A model generated the notes under the pieces. That model did no database searches, was not told the origin of the DNA, and saw nothing but the letters and a program-made list of their open reading frames with translations. Shown one piece after another: positions 8,499 to 17,728 of a stretch of 64,000 nt of DNA; position 1 is the stretch's first letter, and every line of letters begins with the position of its first letter. Source of the stretch: Nostoc sp. GT001 (GTDB lineage: Bacteria; Cyanobacteriota; Cyanobacteriia; Cyanobacteriales; Nostocaceae); contig NZ_JAUDRJ010000003.1 in assembly GCF_030382115.1 (NCBI RefSeq), forward strand, positions 6,126,471 to 6,190,470. Reading direction: 5' to 3'. Both the position numbers and the translations under genes were made by a program.

Positions 8499-9572
8499 GT
8501 GCTAAATTTGTCTAAAAATGGGTGTTCTGTGCGGGTTGCTTTTTCTAGCGTTGGGCTACTAACGCCGACTGCTGTTGCCCTTGGCAAGTTTGATGGCGTT
8601 CATCTTGGTCATCAAAGGGTAATTCAACCAGTCTTGCACACTGGTCACTTGTCAGGAGCTAGTAGTCCGCACTCCAAGGGAAATCAACTGACAAATCAAG
8701 AATATACCTATTCAACAGTTGTCACCTTTGACCCCCATCCACAAGAGTTCTTTACAGGGCAACCCCGGACTTTGTTAACGCCACTGGATGAAAAAGTCCA
8801 ACAATTGCGATCGCTTGGGGTAGAACAGCTGGTACTACTGCCCTTTGACAAAGAATTATCTGCTTTGACTCCCGAAGAATTCGTCGAAAAAATTCTTGTG
8901 CAACAACTGCGATGCCAACGAATTAGCATCGGGCAGGATTTTTGCTTTGGTGAAAAGCGTAGTGGTACTGCTAAAGATTTGCAATTAATCGCCGCCAAGT
9001 ACAATATCCCTGTTGCGATCGTTCCTTTACAAACTTATACAGGTGACTCGCCCATTCAAAGTAGTTGCGTCAGTACTACTCCGGCTCAGGATGCCCGCAT
9101 TAGCACTTCATTGATCCGCCAAACCCTTGAGCAGGGAGATATCGAAAACGCAAATCTACTACTAGGACGCCCTTACACCCTCCTTGGTGATGTCGTTCAA
9201 GGTCAACAATTGGGCAGAACAATTGGCTTTCCCACCGCTAATCTTCAACTACCAAAAGAAAAGTTTTTACCCCGCCAAGGAGTATACGCTGTCCGCGTTT
9301 TCACTCTCGATGAAACAACAGATACCGCTCCTAGTGAGAACTTGGGTGTCATGAATATCGGTAATCGTCCAACTGTAAACGGTACTTATTCATCTGCGGA
9401 AGTACATTTATTCGATTGGTCAGGTGATTTGTATGGCAAAAAACTGGTCGTGCAGCTAGTTAAATTTTTGCGCCCTGAACAAAAATTTCCTTCTCTCGAA
9501 GCCCTGAAAACACAAATTCAACTTGACTGCGTTGTTGCTAGAGAAGTTTTGAGTGCTGGAGCGGAAAGTTAA
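8499..9572 (+). CDS. ribF: Bifunctional riboflavin kinase / FAD synthetase
   Basis: The 357-residue enzyme converts riboflavin to FMN and then FAD. The N-terminal adenylyltransferase domain has ALGKFDGVHLGHQ, VVTFDPHPQEFF and RISIGQDFCFGEKRSGT. The C-terminal flavokinase domain has LGRPYTLLGDVVQGQQLGRTIGFPTANLQLP and GVMNIGNRPTVNG. A 25-30 residue low-conservation loop (LHTGHLSGASSPHSKG) sits after GHQ, longer than in E. coli RibF. The GTG start at 8499 fits. No FMN riboswitch is apparent upstream. Confidence 0.96.
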   Translation: MLNLSKNGCSVRVAFSSVGLLTPTAVALGKFDGVHLGHQRVIQPVLHTGHLSGASSPHSKGNQLTNQEYTYSTVVTFDPHPQEFFTGQPRTLLTPLDEKVQQLRSLGVEQLVLLPFDKELSALTPEEFVEKILVQQLRCQRISIGQDFCFGEKRSGTAKDLQLIAAKYNIPVAIVPLQTYTGDSPIQSSCVSTTPAQDARISTSLIRQTLEQGDIENANLLLGRPYTLLGDVVQGQQLGRTIGFPTANLQLPKEKFLPRQGVYAVRVFTLDETTDTAPSENLGVMNIGNRPTVNGTYSSAEVHLFDWSGDLYGKKLVVQLVKFLRPEQKFPSLEALKTQIQLDCVVAREVLSAGAES

Positions 9573-9799
9573 AAGTTAGGAGTTAAGAGTTAGGAGTTTG
9601 GAGTCATTCAATTTTGGATTTTAGATTTTAGATTTTTATTTCAATCCAAAATTCAAAATCTAAAATTGGCAGAGTTAGGAGTTCTAAGTGGGAACAATGT
9701 ATTTAGGAAAATTGGGCATTGGGCATTAGGGAAGAATTATTATAACTCCTAACTCCTAACTCCCAACTCCTAACTCCCAACTCCCCACTCCTACAACGC
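9573..9799. repeat. Short tandem repeats upstream of the MoxR gene
   Basis: The gap is almost wholly repeats: ttaggag/gttagga units at 9573-9600 and 9669-9682, ttttagattttagat with its complement aaaatctaaaat at 9605-9665, gggcattgggcatt at 9713-9730, and aactcctaactcc repeats at 9742-9790. The flanking units are complementary, so an RNA could fold end to end. They run right up to the MoxR start codon. Confidence 0.75.
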
Positions 9800-10708
9800 A
9801 TGAGAGAAAAAATCGACGCTTTAACACAAAATCTAGCTCTTACCATCGTTGGCAAAGCTGAAGCAATACGCTTAGTGCTAGTCGCCTTATTGGGTGGTGG
9901 TCATGCCCTCCTAGAAGATGTCCCTGGTGTTGGTAAAACCCTCCTCGCTAAATCTCTAGCTCGTTCACTGGATGGCAAATTTCAACGGCTACAATGCACT
10001 CCCGATTTACTGCCAACAGATATCACAGGCACCAACATCTGGAATCCTAAAAGCGGCGAATTTACTTTTCTTCCTGGGCCAGTCTTTACCAATGTGTTAC
10101 TAGCTGACGAAATCAATCGTGCTACGCCCCGCACTCAGTCAGCGTTGCTGGAAGTTATGGAAGAACACCAGGTAACAGTCGATGGTGTCTCTCGTCCAGT
10201 TCCCCAACCCTTCTTTGTCATCGCCACTCAAAACCCTATCGAGTATCAAGGTACTTTTCCCCTGCCGGAAGCGCAAATGGATCGGTTTATGTTGTCGCTG
10301 AGTTTAGGCTATCCTTCCGAGGCAGAAGAACTCCTGATGCTGCAAAATCTTCAAAATGGTATAAAGGTTGCTGATTTGCAGCCTTGTATTACCTTGGCAG
10401 AAGTACAGGAATTGCGTTACCTCTGTTCTCAAGTAAAAGTAGCAACTTCCTTGCAACAGTACATTCTCGAATTGGTGCGGGTAACACGCCAAGATGAGGA
10501 AATTGCCCTTGGCGTCAGTCCACGTGGCACATTAGCATTGCAACGAGCTGCCCAAGCCCTAGCTTTTCTATCAGGGCGTGATTATGCGATTCCTGATGAT
10601 GTGAAGTTTCTCGTCCCTCACGTTCTTTGCCATCGCCTTATTGCTAGAGGAGGACGCAATTCAAGAACTGTTGTTGAGCGATTATTGCGATCGGTTTCTA
10701 TTCCTTAA
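9800..10708 (+). CDS. MoxR family AAA+ ATPase
   Basis: The 302-residue AAA+ ATPase of the MoxR family has Walker A EDVPGVGKTLLAK (about residues 42-54), Walker B VLLADEINRATP, sensor 1 FFVIATQNPIEYQGTFPLPEAQ and the C-terminal lid with VSPRGTLALQRAAQALA. MoxR proteins act as chaperones that remodel partners, often proteins with VWA domains encoded next door; no VWA gene is in view here. ATG at 9800 directly follows tandem repeats and no strong Shine-Dalgarno is visible. Confidence 0.93.
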   Translation: MREKIDALTQNLALTIVGKAEAIRLVLVALLGGGHALLEDVPGVGKTLLAKSLARSLDGKFQRLQCTPDLLPTDITGTNIWNPKSGEFTFLPGPVFTNVLLADEINRATPRTQSALLEVMEEHQVTVDGVSRPVPQPFFVIATQNPIEYQGTFPLPEAQMDRFMLSLSLGYPSEAEELLMLQNLQNGIKVADLQPCITLAEVQELRYLCSQVKVATSLQQYILELVRVTRQDEEIALGVSPRGTLALQRAAQALAFLSGRDYAIPDDVKFLVPHVLCHRLIARGGRNSRTVVERLLRSVSIP

Positions 10709-10838
10709 GGTAAGGTGACTTCGATGAGCTAAAAAACAGCTATCCGAGATGGCGATAACTCTATTTCTTGCTAGCGATTAAACATGCTTTTTGTTCAGTG
10801 TTAATAGTGCCATAGTCGCTAGTAAAAATTGAGCCAAT

Positions 10839-12167
10839 TTATTTCTTTTGAAGCGCAAAAACAAGCACGATTATTTCACTAATAACGCCCGCAAGCATTC
10901 CATACGCTGCTGAATTAGCTCCGCTATGTCTGGTAAAAATCAGACTGCCACATACTACTAAAGTAAAAGTTGCAGCAACTACTGTTGCCAAGTTGATCAG
11001 CCAGTTCTTGCCTTTGTGAATAAGTAGCCCTTGAAACGTATTTTGCAGTGCTAAGAGCAGGGGTAGAAATGACAGTATTTGTACTACCGGACGAGCTGCT
11101 TCCACAAGAGATGAATTATTTCCCAAAAACTGACCAAGTAGTAATAATCCTTTGTCTGTAAACCCAATAAAAATTGGTATTACAGTAAAACCCAAACCGA
11201 CAAGAGCCACAAAAGCAACAAGTGTTCGCCTAGAAGTTTCTTCATAAGTAGAAATTACCACTTGTTGAATCATACGTGTACCGTTAGCGATCGAAAGAAG
11301 TAGCCCCCAAGCAGCGGGCCATACAGCAAGTGCGAGGCTGCCATCGAATGAGCGCGCAATGAGACTCAGGAGTATTGCCCTTGCACCCCAAACAATAAGC
11401 ATTGTTGAGGCTAAAGGAAGATAGTAAAAGGTGACTTCTTGAAAGGTTTGAGGCAGTTTTTTAGTCTCAGAATGTACTTGTTGGTTAAGAATAGAAATAG
11501 CACCAAGACGCAAACAAAACCATGTGACCAGTACTGCCTCAATGAGTATTGCTCCCATCATGGTAATACCTGCTAGCAATCCTCCATCTAACCTCAAGCT
11601 TACTCCCACTGCCAGCGTCACAATTACCCAAGTCAATCGCGCTACACTTGCCCAACCTACAGCTATGCTCTTGTGAGCGCGGATCAGCAACCCTTGAAAG
11701 AATCGCCGCCAAGCAATTACGAAAGGCCAAAGGAACATTAATATAAAAGCAGTTCTTCCTCGTGCGGCAATTGATGAGCTAACGCCGAAGACATCAAGCA
11801 GTAACCAGTTATACAAAGGTTCCCAAGTGAGTAAAAGAAAGATACCACTAAGAGCTAGTCCCGCAATTACCGTAAACTGCCAAAGTGCGCGCCGAGATTT
11901 GGCTTGGCCTCCCAGTGCGGTTGAGGCATGAAAAATCATGATGATGGGGCTTTCTAGAAATACGGCAACTCCTTTGACTACCCCAACTCCGGCTAATGTC
12001 TCTTGGGGAAAGGCTAGGCGACTAAGTGCAGAGGTCTGAAGCGGATCGCCCAGAGTCATTGCCACATCAGTTAAGGAAAGAGGTATGAACTGGGCAAGTA
12101 ACATCAATAGCGATCGCCCAGAAGCTGTTTTATTACCTTCCTGTTCTTGTTGAGGTGAGGTATTCAT
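10839..12167 (-). CDS. MATE-like / MOP-superfamily multidrug or metabolite exporter
   Basis: The 442-residue integral membrane protein has about 12 hydrophobic segments, consistent with the MOP flippase superfamily. LTDVAMTLGDPLQTSALSRL at the start and LESPIIMIFHASTALGG after helix 2 suggest a divergent branch related to MATE or ANKH-type proteins rather than classic NorM. It lies 35 bases downstream of the PLP enzyme gene on the same strand, so the pair is probably one operon and the exporter may export that enzyme's product. Substrate is unknown. ATG at 12167. Confidence 0.7.
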   Translation of the reverse strand: MNTSPQQEQEGNKTASGRSLLMLLAQFIPLSLTDVAMTLGDPLQTSALSRLAFPQETLAGVGVVKGVAVFLESPIIMIFHASTALGGQAKSRRALWQFTVIAGLALSGIFLLLTWEPLYNWLLLDVFGVSSSIAARGRTAFILMFLWPFVIAWRRFFQGLLIRAHKSIAVGWASVARLTWVIVTLAVGVSLRLDGGLLAGITMMGAILIEAVLVTWFCLRLGAISILNQQVHSETKKLPQTFQEVTFYYLPLASTMLIVWGARAILLSLIARSFDGSLALAVWPAAWGLLLSIANGTRMIQQVVISTYEETSRRTLVAFVALVGLGFTVIPIFIGFTDKGLLLLGQFLGNNSSLVEAARPVVQILSFLPLLLALQNTFQGLLIHKGKNWLINLATVVAATFTLVVCGSLIFTRHSGANSAAYGMLAGVISEIIVLVFALQKK

Positions 12168-12202
12168 GAAAATTTTCAGTATTATATGATTATGATGAGT
12201 TA

Positions 12203-13306
12203 TTAAAAATACACAGGAGTTAGTGAGGCGATCGCATCATCAAGATGCTCTCCTTCTTTAAGGGTAAATCCATAACGGTTAAGCCAATGGTCATCGTAGA
12301 CTGTCTCAAGATATCTGTCTCCTCGGTCTGGATTGATCATCAAAATCCGCGCACCCGCACCAAGAGAGCGCGCCAGATGTAAACCACCAGCTACAATTGC
12401 CCCTGTGGAAGCACCAAGAAGCAATCCCTCACGACGTGCAAGTGCATGGCACACCGAGTAAGCGATCGCCTCTGGTATCACATAAGCACGATTCAGCAGC
12501 GAAAGCTCCAGATTAGGTGGAAAGAACGATAATCCAACACCTGTCATCTTGTATGGTTTTGCTGGCGTTCCCATAATGACTGAACCCTCAACATCAACGC
12601 CAACAATGCGTAGTCCTGGAAATCGCGGTAGAAGATAACGAGCTATTCCCATTATTTGTCCTGCTGTGCTAACACCGACGACCACGGCATCAAGGTTAGA
12701 GGAAAAGTGAGCTTCAATCTCACGCGCAGTGTAGTATGAGTGTGCCTCAGCATTCAAAGGATTCAAGTGCTGACACGGATACCAAGCATGAGGAATGGTC
12801 GCAGCAAGCTCACGCGCTCGTTTCATTCTTGCCTTCTGCATTGAGCCTGATTCATCTGCCTCATGTAACGGTACATCTACAAGTTCTGCACCGTATGCTT
12901 TCAACATTCGTCTAAACGGTGGAGCAGTTTTTGCATCGACAACAATAATGACTCGATACCCTCGCACTGCTCCTACCATAGCCAGACCAACGCCGAAATT
13001 TCCTGAACTTGACTCGATAATCGTACCACCAGGCACAAGAAGCCCTTCTTCTTCCGCACGAGTAACGAGGTAGACTGCATTTTTCTCCTTAATAGAACCT
13101 CCAGGATTGCAGGTCTCTAACTTCAAGAAACATTCTGAGACAACACATACAGGAGAAATATTCTTGAGTTTTACAATCGGTACATTTCCTATTGCCTCGG
13201 TAACATCAGAGGCAGTAATCTTTTTCCATTTACTATGATTTTTCCATTGACAGTTAGAAATGTTCTCGAATGATGAAGATTTTGCAAGCTGATTCATATT
13301 TACCAT
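12203..13306 (-). CDS. Cysteine-synthase/SbnA-like PLP-dependent enzyme
   Basis: The 367-residue fold-type II PLP enzyme has the lysine loop NPGGSIKEKNA, the substrate Ser/Thr loop ESSSGNFGVGLA, the phosphate-binding GVSTAGQIMGIARYL and a C-terminal LMINPDRGDRYLETVYDD like that of SbnA-type enzymes. Family members replace the beta-substituent of O-acetyl- or O-phosphoserine, making cysteine, or in SbnA the precursor of 2,3-diaminopropionate. A non-conserved N-terminal stretch of about 35 residues precedes the TEAIGNVPIVKL start. Pairing with an exporter and not with cysteine genes suggests a secondary-metabolite role, which is inference. Confidence 0.8.
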   Translation of the reverse strand: MVNMNQLAKSSSFENISNCQWKNHSKWKKITASDVTEAIGNVPIVKLKNISPVCVVSECFLKLETCNPGGSIKEKNAVYLVTRAEEEGLLVPGGTIIESSSGNFGVGLAMVGAVRGYRVIIVVDAKTAPPFRRMLKAYGAELVDVPLHEADESGSMQKARMKRARELAATIPHAWYPCQHLNPLNAEAHSYYTAREIEAHFSSNLDAVVVGVSTAGQIMGIARYLLPRFPGLRIVGVDVEGSVIMGTPAKPYKMTGVGLSFFPPNLELSLLNRAYVIPEAIAYSVCHALARREGLLLGASTGAIVAGGLHLARSLGAGARILMINPDRGDRYLETVYDDHWLNRYGFTLKEGEHLDDAIASLTPVYF

Positions 13307-14031
13307 CCAAAAAATTTAAAACCTAGTAGGAATTGTCAGGGCTGAATGAATTTGCTCATTGGAGCGGATTTTTATTTGCAATATCACTACTACATTCTTT
13401 TATTGACGTTCCGAATTGTAGTGACTATTGCTGATATAGCTCATCACAATTTAAAAGTGTTTCAATTTGTCCAAAAGCAAATATAAATTCGGTCTTAACG
13501 ATAACTACCTGAGTAAACCTTTAATTCATGTCCACAAAAATATTGATATCCATTATGGAATCAACCTATTTTTTATCTTGAATGATAAATATGAAATCAA
13601 GATGAAATTTTCTATTTTGTTTTTAATAATTTTCCAAGTTCAGTATTCATAACGTGTTTTTGTCATCTAATTGACTTCTCATTATTGTATAACTTGAAGA
13701 AAAATTCAGATTCAGAAATCATAATTATGGGAGCATTTTTCTTTGGTGCAAACATCAAATAGCGAGTGTTCCGTTGATGTAAGCACAACGAACAGAAAGT
13801 ACTGAATTAACGTTGTCAACTTTCCACTGCGCTCCAGAATTTTTCATCCTTGTACCAAGAAGCTTAATAGCAAATTCCACGAGTACACCCTATTGTGGCA
13901 AGTTGTCTACTGAGTCTTTTTTATTTAATTCTGTATCAGATAAGACTCTAGTCTGTTGTTAAGTCTTGCATAGCTTAATCCTAATTTTTAAGAATTTCAT
14001 TCTAATTTCATAAACTTCTGTCAACCTATTT
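13307..14031. other. Long AT-rich gap upstream of the two-component operon
   Basis: About 725 bases are AT-rich and HIP1-free. A 61-codon plus-strand frame at 13467-13652 has no recognisable features and biased AT codons, so I do not call it a gene. Between 13993 and 14011 lies an 8-base direct repeat, aatttcat, spaced 11 bases start to start. Nothing else is recognised. Confidence 0.5.
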
Positions 14032-14047
14032 ATAGGGATATCCCTAT
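13993..14047 (+). promoter_or_regulatory. Putative OmpR-type operator and palindrome before the response regulator
   Basis: Two copies of aatttcat (13993-14000 and 14004-14011) are spaced by one helical turn, the arrangement bound by OmpR/PhoB-class regulators. A perfect 16-base palindrome atagggatatccctat (14032-14047) follows just before the coding start. Autoregulation is a reasonable guess. AT-rich DNA makes chance repeats likely, so this is tentative. Confidence 0.35.
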
Positions 14048-14103
14048 TGCAAACTATGATTACATCACAAATTTACAACGAACCTTTAACTATTCAATTT
14101 GAT

Positions 14104-14808
14104 ATGAGGGTGCTGCTAGTCGAAGATGAGCCGGATTTAGGGGCTGCTATCAAGCGCACCTTAAATCAACAAAAGTACTTAGTTGATTGGGTAATGGATG
14201 GTAATGAAGCATGGGCTTACTTAGAAAATAGCTCGGCACAATATACAGTCGCAATTCTTGATTGGATGCTTCCGGGAATTACTGGTTTAGAATTGTGCAA
14301 AAGACTGCGTTACAAAGTAAACCCTCTTCCTATCCTGATGCTAACTGCTAGAGATAGAATGGAAGATAAAGTAGCCGGACTAGATGCAGGTGCTGACGAC
14401 TACTTGGTAAAGCCATTTGGTATGGTAGAACTACTGGCACGATTGCGGGCTTTGCAGCGTCGCTCTCCGCATTTCCAACCTCAACAATTGACTGTTGATA
14501 ACTTAACTCTTGATTATGGTAACAGTACAGTTGTCAGACAAAATACTACAGGTGAACAACAAAAGATTCCTTTAACTAATAAAGAATTCCAACTATTGGA
14601 ATATTTTATGAAACACCCCAACCAGATTGTTACTACTGAACAAATTCGCAATCAAATTTGGGAAGTTAATGCTGAATCCACTAGCAACGTAGTGGCGGCA
14701 CAAATACGTTTGTTACGTCGCAAACTCACCAATAGCCACTGTGCTAACTTAATTGAAACTTTGCACGGTATGGGATATCGTCTTAATCTCAACAATGAAT
14801 CAGAATAA
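14104..14808 (+). CDS. rppA: OmpR-family response regulator (RppA-like)
   Basis: The receiver domain starts MRVLLVEDEPDLG, with acidic pocket ED and phospho-acceptor Asp53 in AILDWMLPG, then LTARDRMEDKVAGLDAGADDYLVKPF (Thr/Ala and Lys). A C-terminal OmpR/PhoB winged helix follows (LTNKEFQLLEYFMKHP, RLLRRKLTN, TLHGMGYRL). I prefer the ATG at 14104; an in-frame ATG at 14056 and a TTG at 14047 would add 16 or 19 residues. It overlaps the kinase gene by 14 bases. The sequence resembles cyanobacterial RppA, linked to redox and nickel responses; symbol by resemblance only. Confidence 0.85.
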   Translation: MRVLLVEDEPDLGAAIKRTLNQQKYLVDWVMDGNEAWAYLENSSAQYTVAILDWMLPGITGLELCKRLRYKVNPLPILMLTARDRMEDKVAGLDAGADDYLVKPFGMVELLARLRALQRRSPHFQPQQLTVDNLTLDYGNSTVVRQNTTGEQQKIPLTNKEFQLLEYFMKHPNQIVTTEQIRNQIWEVNAESTSNVVAAQIRLLRRKLTNSHCANLIETLHGMGYRLNLNNESE

Positions 14809-16234
14809 GCTGTTTCGACTCACCCGTATTCGGTTGGCTCTGTATTATGCCATCGTTATGGGTTTAATTTTAAGCCTATGTGCCTTCGGTTTTTATCGAT
14901 CTGTGTTCCATGCCCATGTGATGGCTTTAGACAGTGAAATCGAGTCTGTAGCGGGAACATTGCACGACAGTATCGAACTAAAACTACAGTCACCTGGACG
15001 TTTGGAACCTTTGGCACATAAGTTATTCCCAAATCTAGATAACTGTGCAACTGGAGCTACTAATTGTATTCAACAACAGCCGCATTCTAAACGTCATCTT
15101 CTTGGTATCGTTACTAAGACTAGCTACTATATACGTTTTTTTGATATTTCTGGAAAATTGATTGCTAATGCTGGTTATTATCCAAAGGGATTACCTGACG
15201 TTTTTAATCAAAAAACTTGGCAATTTCTTAAAGACAGCAAAGGCAAAGATTACCATCAAATTACTCTAGCACTGCATACCCAAAATTATCAAGACTGGGG
15301 ATATATGCAGGTGGGGCGAAGTCTGCAAGAGTTTAATCATTACTTGGATAGTGTGAAATTAGTTTCGGTATTAGGGCTGTTAATTGCAATGGGTATGATT
15401 GCTGGTGCTAGTTGGTGGTTATCAGGATTAGCTATGCAGCCAATTTATCAATCCTATCGACAAATTCAACAGTTTACAGCAGACGTAGCACATGAATTAC
15501 GAACGCCTTTAGCTGCAACAGGTGCAACGGTGGAATCAGCACTTTTAATGTCACGAATAGACGAAGAAGATACAAGGGATATTTTGCAAACTATACAGCG
15601 TCAGAATCAACGGATAACTACTTTAGTTGTTGATTTATTGATGTTAGCACGTTTAGATAAACAAGCCCAAAAGTTACAATGTGAAGTTTGTTGCCTAAAT
15701 GATATTGTTAGCGATTTAGTTGAGGAGTTTGAAGCGATGGCAAATGCCGCAGAGGTAAAGCTGACATCTTTAATACAAGTGCATCAAGCTCTGAATATTA
15801 TAGGTAATGCTGACCAGCTTTATCGCTTGTTTTCTAATTTAATTGTCAATGCAATTCAATACACATCCAGAGGAGGAGAGGTAACAGTTTTTTTAGATCG
15901 CAATGACTATAATGCTGTAATTAAAGTTCAAGATACAGGCATTGGTATCCCAAAACACGAACTGAATCGAATTTTTGATCGCTTTTATCGGGTGAGTAGC
16001 GATCGCTCCCGTAGCACTGGTGGTTCTGGATTGGGATTAGCTATTGTTCAAGCTATTGTTCAAGCACATCAAGGTAAATTAAATGTACAAAGCGAGTTGG
16101 GTCAAGGTAGTACTTTTACAGTTCAATTACTTTTGAATGTTGCTCCACTAAGGAGCGTAGGCGCAGCCCAACCTAGGCATCGCTCTATGTTTCTATGGAA
16201 ATTGATGTATCGCAATTTACGTGGTTATAAATAA
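14795..16234 (+). CDS. rppB: Sensor histidine kinase (RppB-like)
   Basis: The 479-residue membrane kinase has a first membrane helix at about residues 9-31, a periplasmic sensor of about 150 residues, a second helix near 185-205, an H-box VAHELRTPLAATGA (His about 233), an N-box LFSNLIVNAIQYTS and G-boxes DTGIGIPKHE and GGSGLGLAIVQAIV. The sensor has a cysteine pair (NCATGATNC) that could sense metal or redox. ATG at 14795, 14 bases inside the regulator gene. After the usual end FTVQLLL the protein runs on about 32 residues, partly through dispersed-repeat DNA (gagcgtaggcgcagccc), so the tail is probably acquired. Confidence 0.88.
   Translation: MNQNKLFRLTRIRLALYYAIVMGLILSLCAFGFYRSVFHAHVMALDSEIESVAGTLHDSIELKLQSPGRLEPLAHKLFPNLDNCATGATNCIQQQPHSKRHLLGIVTKTSYYIRFFDISGKLIANAGYYPKGLPDVFNQKTWQFLKDSKGKDYHQITLALHTQNYQDWGYMQVGRSLQEFNHYLDSVKLVSVLGLLIAMGMIAGASWWLSGLAMQPIYQSYRQIQQFTADVAHELRTPLAATGATVESALLMSRIDEEDTRDILQTIQRQNQRITTLVVDLLMLARLDKQAQKLQCEVCCLNDIVSDLVEEFEAMANAAEVKLTSLIQVHQALNIIGNADQLYRLFSNLIVNAIQYTSRGGEVTVFLDRNDYNAVIKVQDTGIGIPKHELNRIFDRFYRVSSDRSRSTGGSGLGLAIVQAIVQAHQGKLNVQSELGQGSTFTVQLLLNVAPLRSVGAAQPRHRSMFLWKLMYRNLRGYK
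16152..16185 (+). repeat. Dispersed GC-rich repeat forming the kinase C-terminal tail
   Basis: The segment gagcgtaggcgcagccc followed by gcatcgctc is an imperfect inverted repeat of a kind common in Nostoc genomes. Here it lies inside the 3' end of the histidine kinase gene and is translated as RSVGAAQPRHRS. Confidence 0.45.
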
Positions 16235-16829
16235 AATTTTTTACCTAATTTATCGAACAGAATTCAGGAGTCAGGAGGTCACTGAGCGTAGTCGAAGTGA
16301 GTCAGAATTCAGCAATGTTTTCTGTATGACTGGCGGATAGCGTAGCGTATACCCTTCGGGATGCTTCGCTTAGAGCGAGTCTGCGAGCGTCTGAATAAGC
16401 GGGTTTAAGACCCCCACAAAATCTAGGATTTGGTAGTTTTCAATTCCTGCGCCGATCTGAATCCCCGACTGATAGCGAAGCGTTAGCGAGTCTTGTCTGC
16501 GACACGCTACGCGAACGAGCGTCTTTATTCTGACTCCTGAATTCTGACTTCTGAATTCTTGTTCAAAGATTTTTTATCTTTCGTAGCTATGAATGAGCAG
16601 TACATGGTTTCTCTTTTGGCAGTAGCTCTCCAAAACTCACTACTCTGCTAGAATCCAACTGTCAATAGGGTTTGAGGCGCGCTAACCCTGGATATTTATA
16701 TTACTGTTATCAATATTAAAAATGTGTTGCTTGACAAAACTACTTACACAAAATTTGAAACACTGCCAATACTGCGTAAGTCTTATGATTAGCACAAGCG
16801 CCACTTTTAAATATTTGGGAATGTGAGGA
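16235..16829. repeat. Repeat-rich gap between kinase and cytochrome genes
   Basis: About 595 bases without a credible gene. A tcaggagtcaggaggtca tract lies at 16265-16280. Palindromic dispersed repeats (gcggatagcgtagcgtatac, gcgaagcgttagcgagtc, cgacacgctacgcgaacgagcg) lie between 16330 and 16525. Repeats ctgaattctgacttctgaat end at about 16560. Frames crossing this on the minus strand (to 17104) overlap the cytochrome gene and look spurious. Confidence 0.55.
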
Positions 16830-17423
16830 ATGTCAATTTTTGTTAAGCGCAAAACCCGCGATCGCGAAAAGCACGAGCCTGATAGCGACCGCCAAGCACT
16901 ACAGCAAAGCGCCGAACGTGAATTCAAACGCCAATTTTTCGGTTTACTTTTGGTAATTGTAATGTGGAGTTTAGCTATGGGCTGGCTTCTAGCTTTGGCA
17001 ACTAATGCCCAAAGTGCGACTCCCACCGCCGAAATTGGCACTGTTGACGTAGTACCTGCACAATACCAACTAGGGCAAGAACTGTATTTGGAAAACTGCG
17101 CCACATGTCACATCGGTATACCACCAGCAGTTTTACCCACCCAAACTTGGAAAAATCTCCTGCAAGACTCGCAGCACTACGGCACACAACTCAAGCCTTT
17201 AGTCGATCCACCGCGTATCTTAGTGTGGAAATATCTTTCGACTTTTTCCCGTGTGCAGCTAGACGACGAAGAAACACCCTATCGCCTCAACAACTCACGT
17301 TATTTCAAAGCTTTGCATCCAGGAGTCCAATTACCACGTCCTGTCCAGATTGGCAGCTGCGTCAGCTGTCATCCCAGTGCTAGTGATTACAATTTTCGCC
17401 GCTTGACCGCAGAATGGCAGTGA
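16830..17423 (+). CDS. Membrane-anchored diheme cytochrome c
   Basis: The 197-residue protein has a charged N-terminal cytoplasmic region (1-35), one membrane anchor (about 37-57) and an extracytoplasmic domain with two c-type heme motifs, CATCH at 90-94 and CVSCH at 177-181. It matches the cyanobacterial diheme cytochrome c family with a central segment LVDPPRILVWKYLSTFSR. Electron partners are unknown. It is probably tethered at the thylakoid or plasma membrane facing lumen or periplasm. ATG at 16830. The next gene is secA, after 305 bases. Confidence 0.85.
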   Translation: MSIFVKRKTRDREKHEPDSDRQALQQSAEREFKRQFFGLLLVIVMWSLAMGWLLALATNAQSATPTAEIGTVDVVPAQYQLGQELYLENCATCHIGIPPAVLPTQTWKNLLQDSQHYGTQLKPLVDPPRILVWKYLSTFSRVQLDDEETPYRLNNSRYFKALHPGVQLPRPVQIGSCVSCHPSASDYNFRRLTAEWQ

Positions 17424-17728
17424 AGAGTGAGGAGTTAGAAGCGAGGAGTTGAAAAATTCATAACTCATAACTCTTAACTCCTAATTCTATTCCCCCACTC
17501 CCTCTCTGACCCCATCTGTGGGCAAAATGATACTATGAAGAAAGACTAAATATAAGATAAGAGTTAAAAGCAATCAGTTTACTAAATGATTGGCTAATTT
17601 TTCTCCTGTTTTTGAGTTAATTCTCATTTAACACCCATCCACGACCAAGACGGTTGGGCTGGGTTAAATGTTTATAATCAATGCCGACCCTTTAATCCCA
17701 TCCCCTTGATTCAGTTCTATAATCTGCC
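17424..17728. other. Gap upstream of secA
   Basis: The first about 65 bases are tandem repeats (gaggagttagaag and aactcataactcttaactcc). The rest (17500-17728) is the presumed secA promoter and leader. No hairpin or SecM-like leader peptide is evident to me. Confidence 0.45.

Noticed and set aside
13467..13652. 61-codon plus-strand frame in the gap before the two-component genes
   Set aside because: AT-biased codons, no ribosome-binding site and no recognisable domain; likely chance.
16682..17104. 140-codon minus-strand frame overlapping the cytochrome gene
   Set aside because: It is antisense to a clear diheme cytochrome and its sequence is low in protein-like features.
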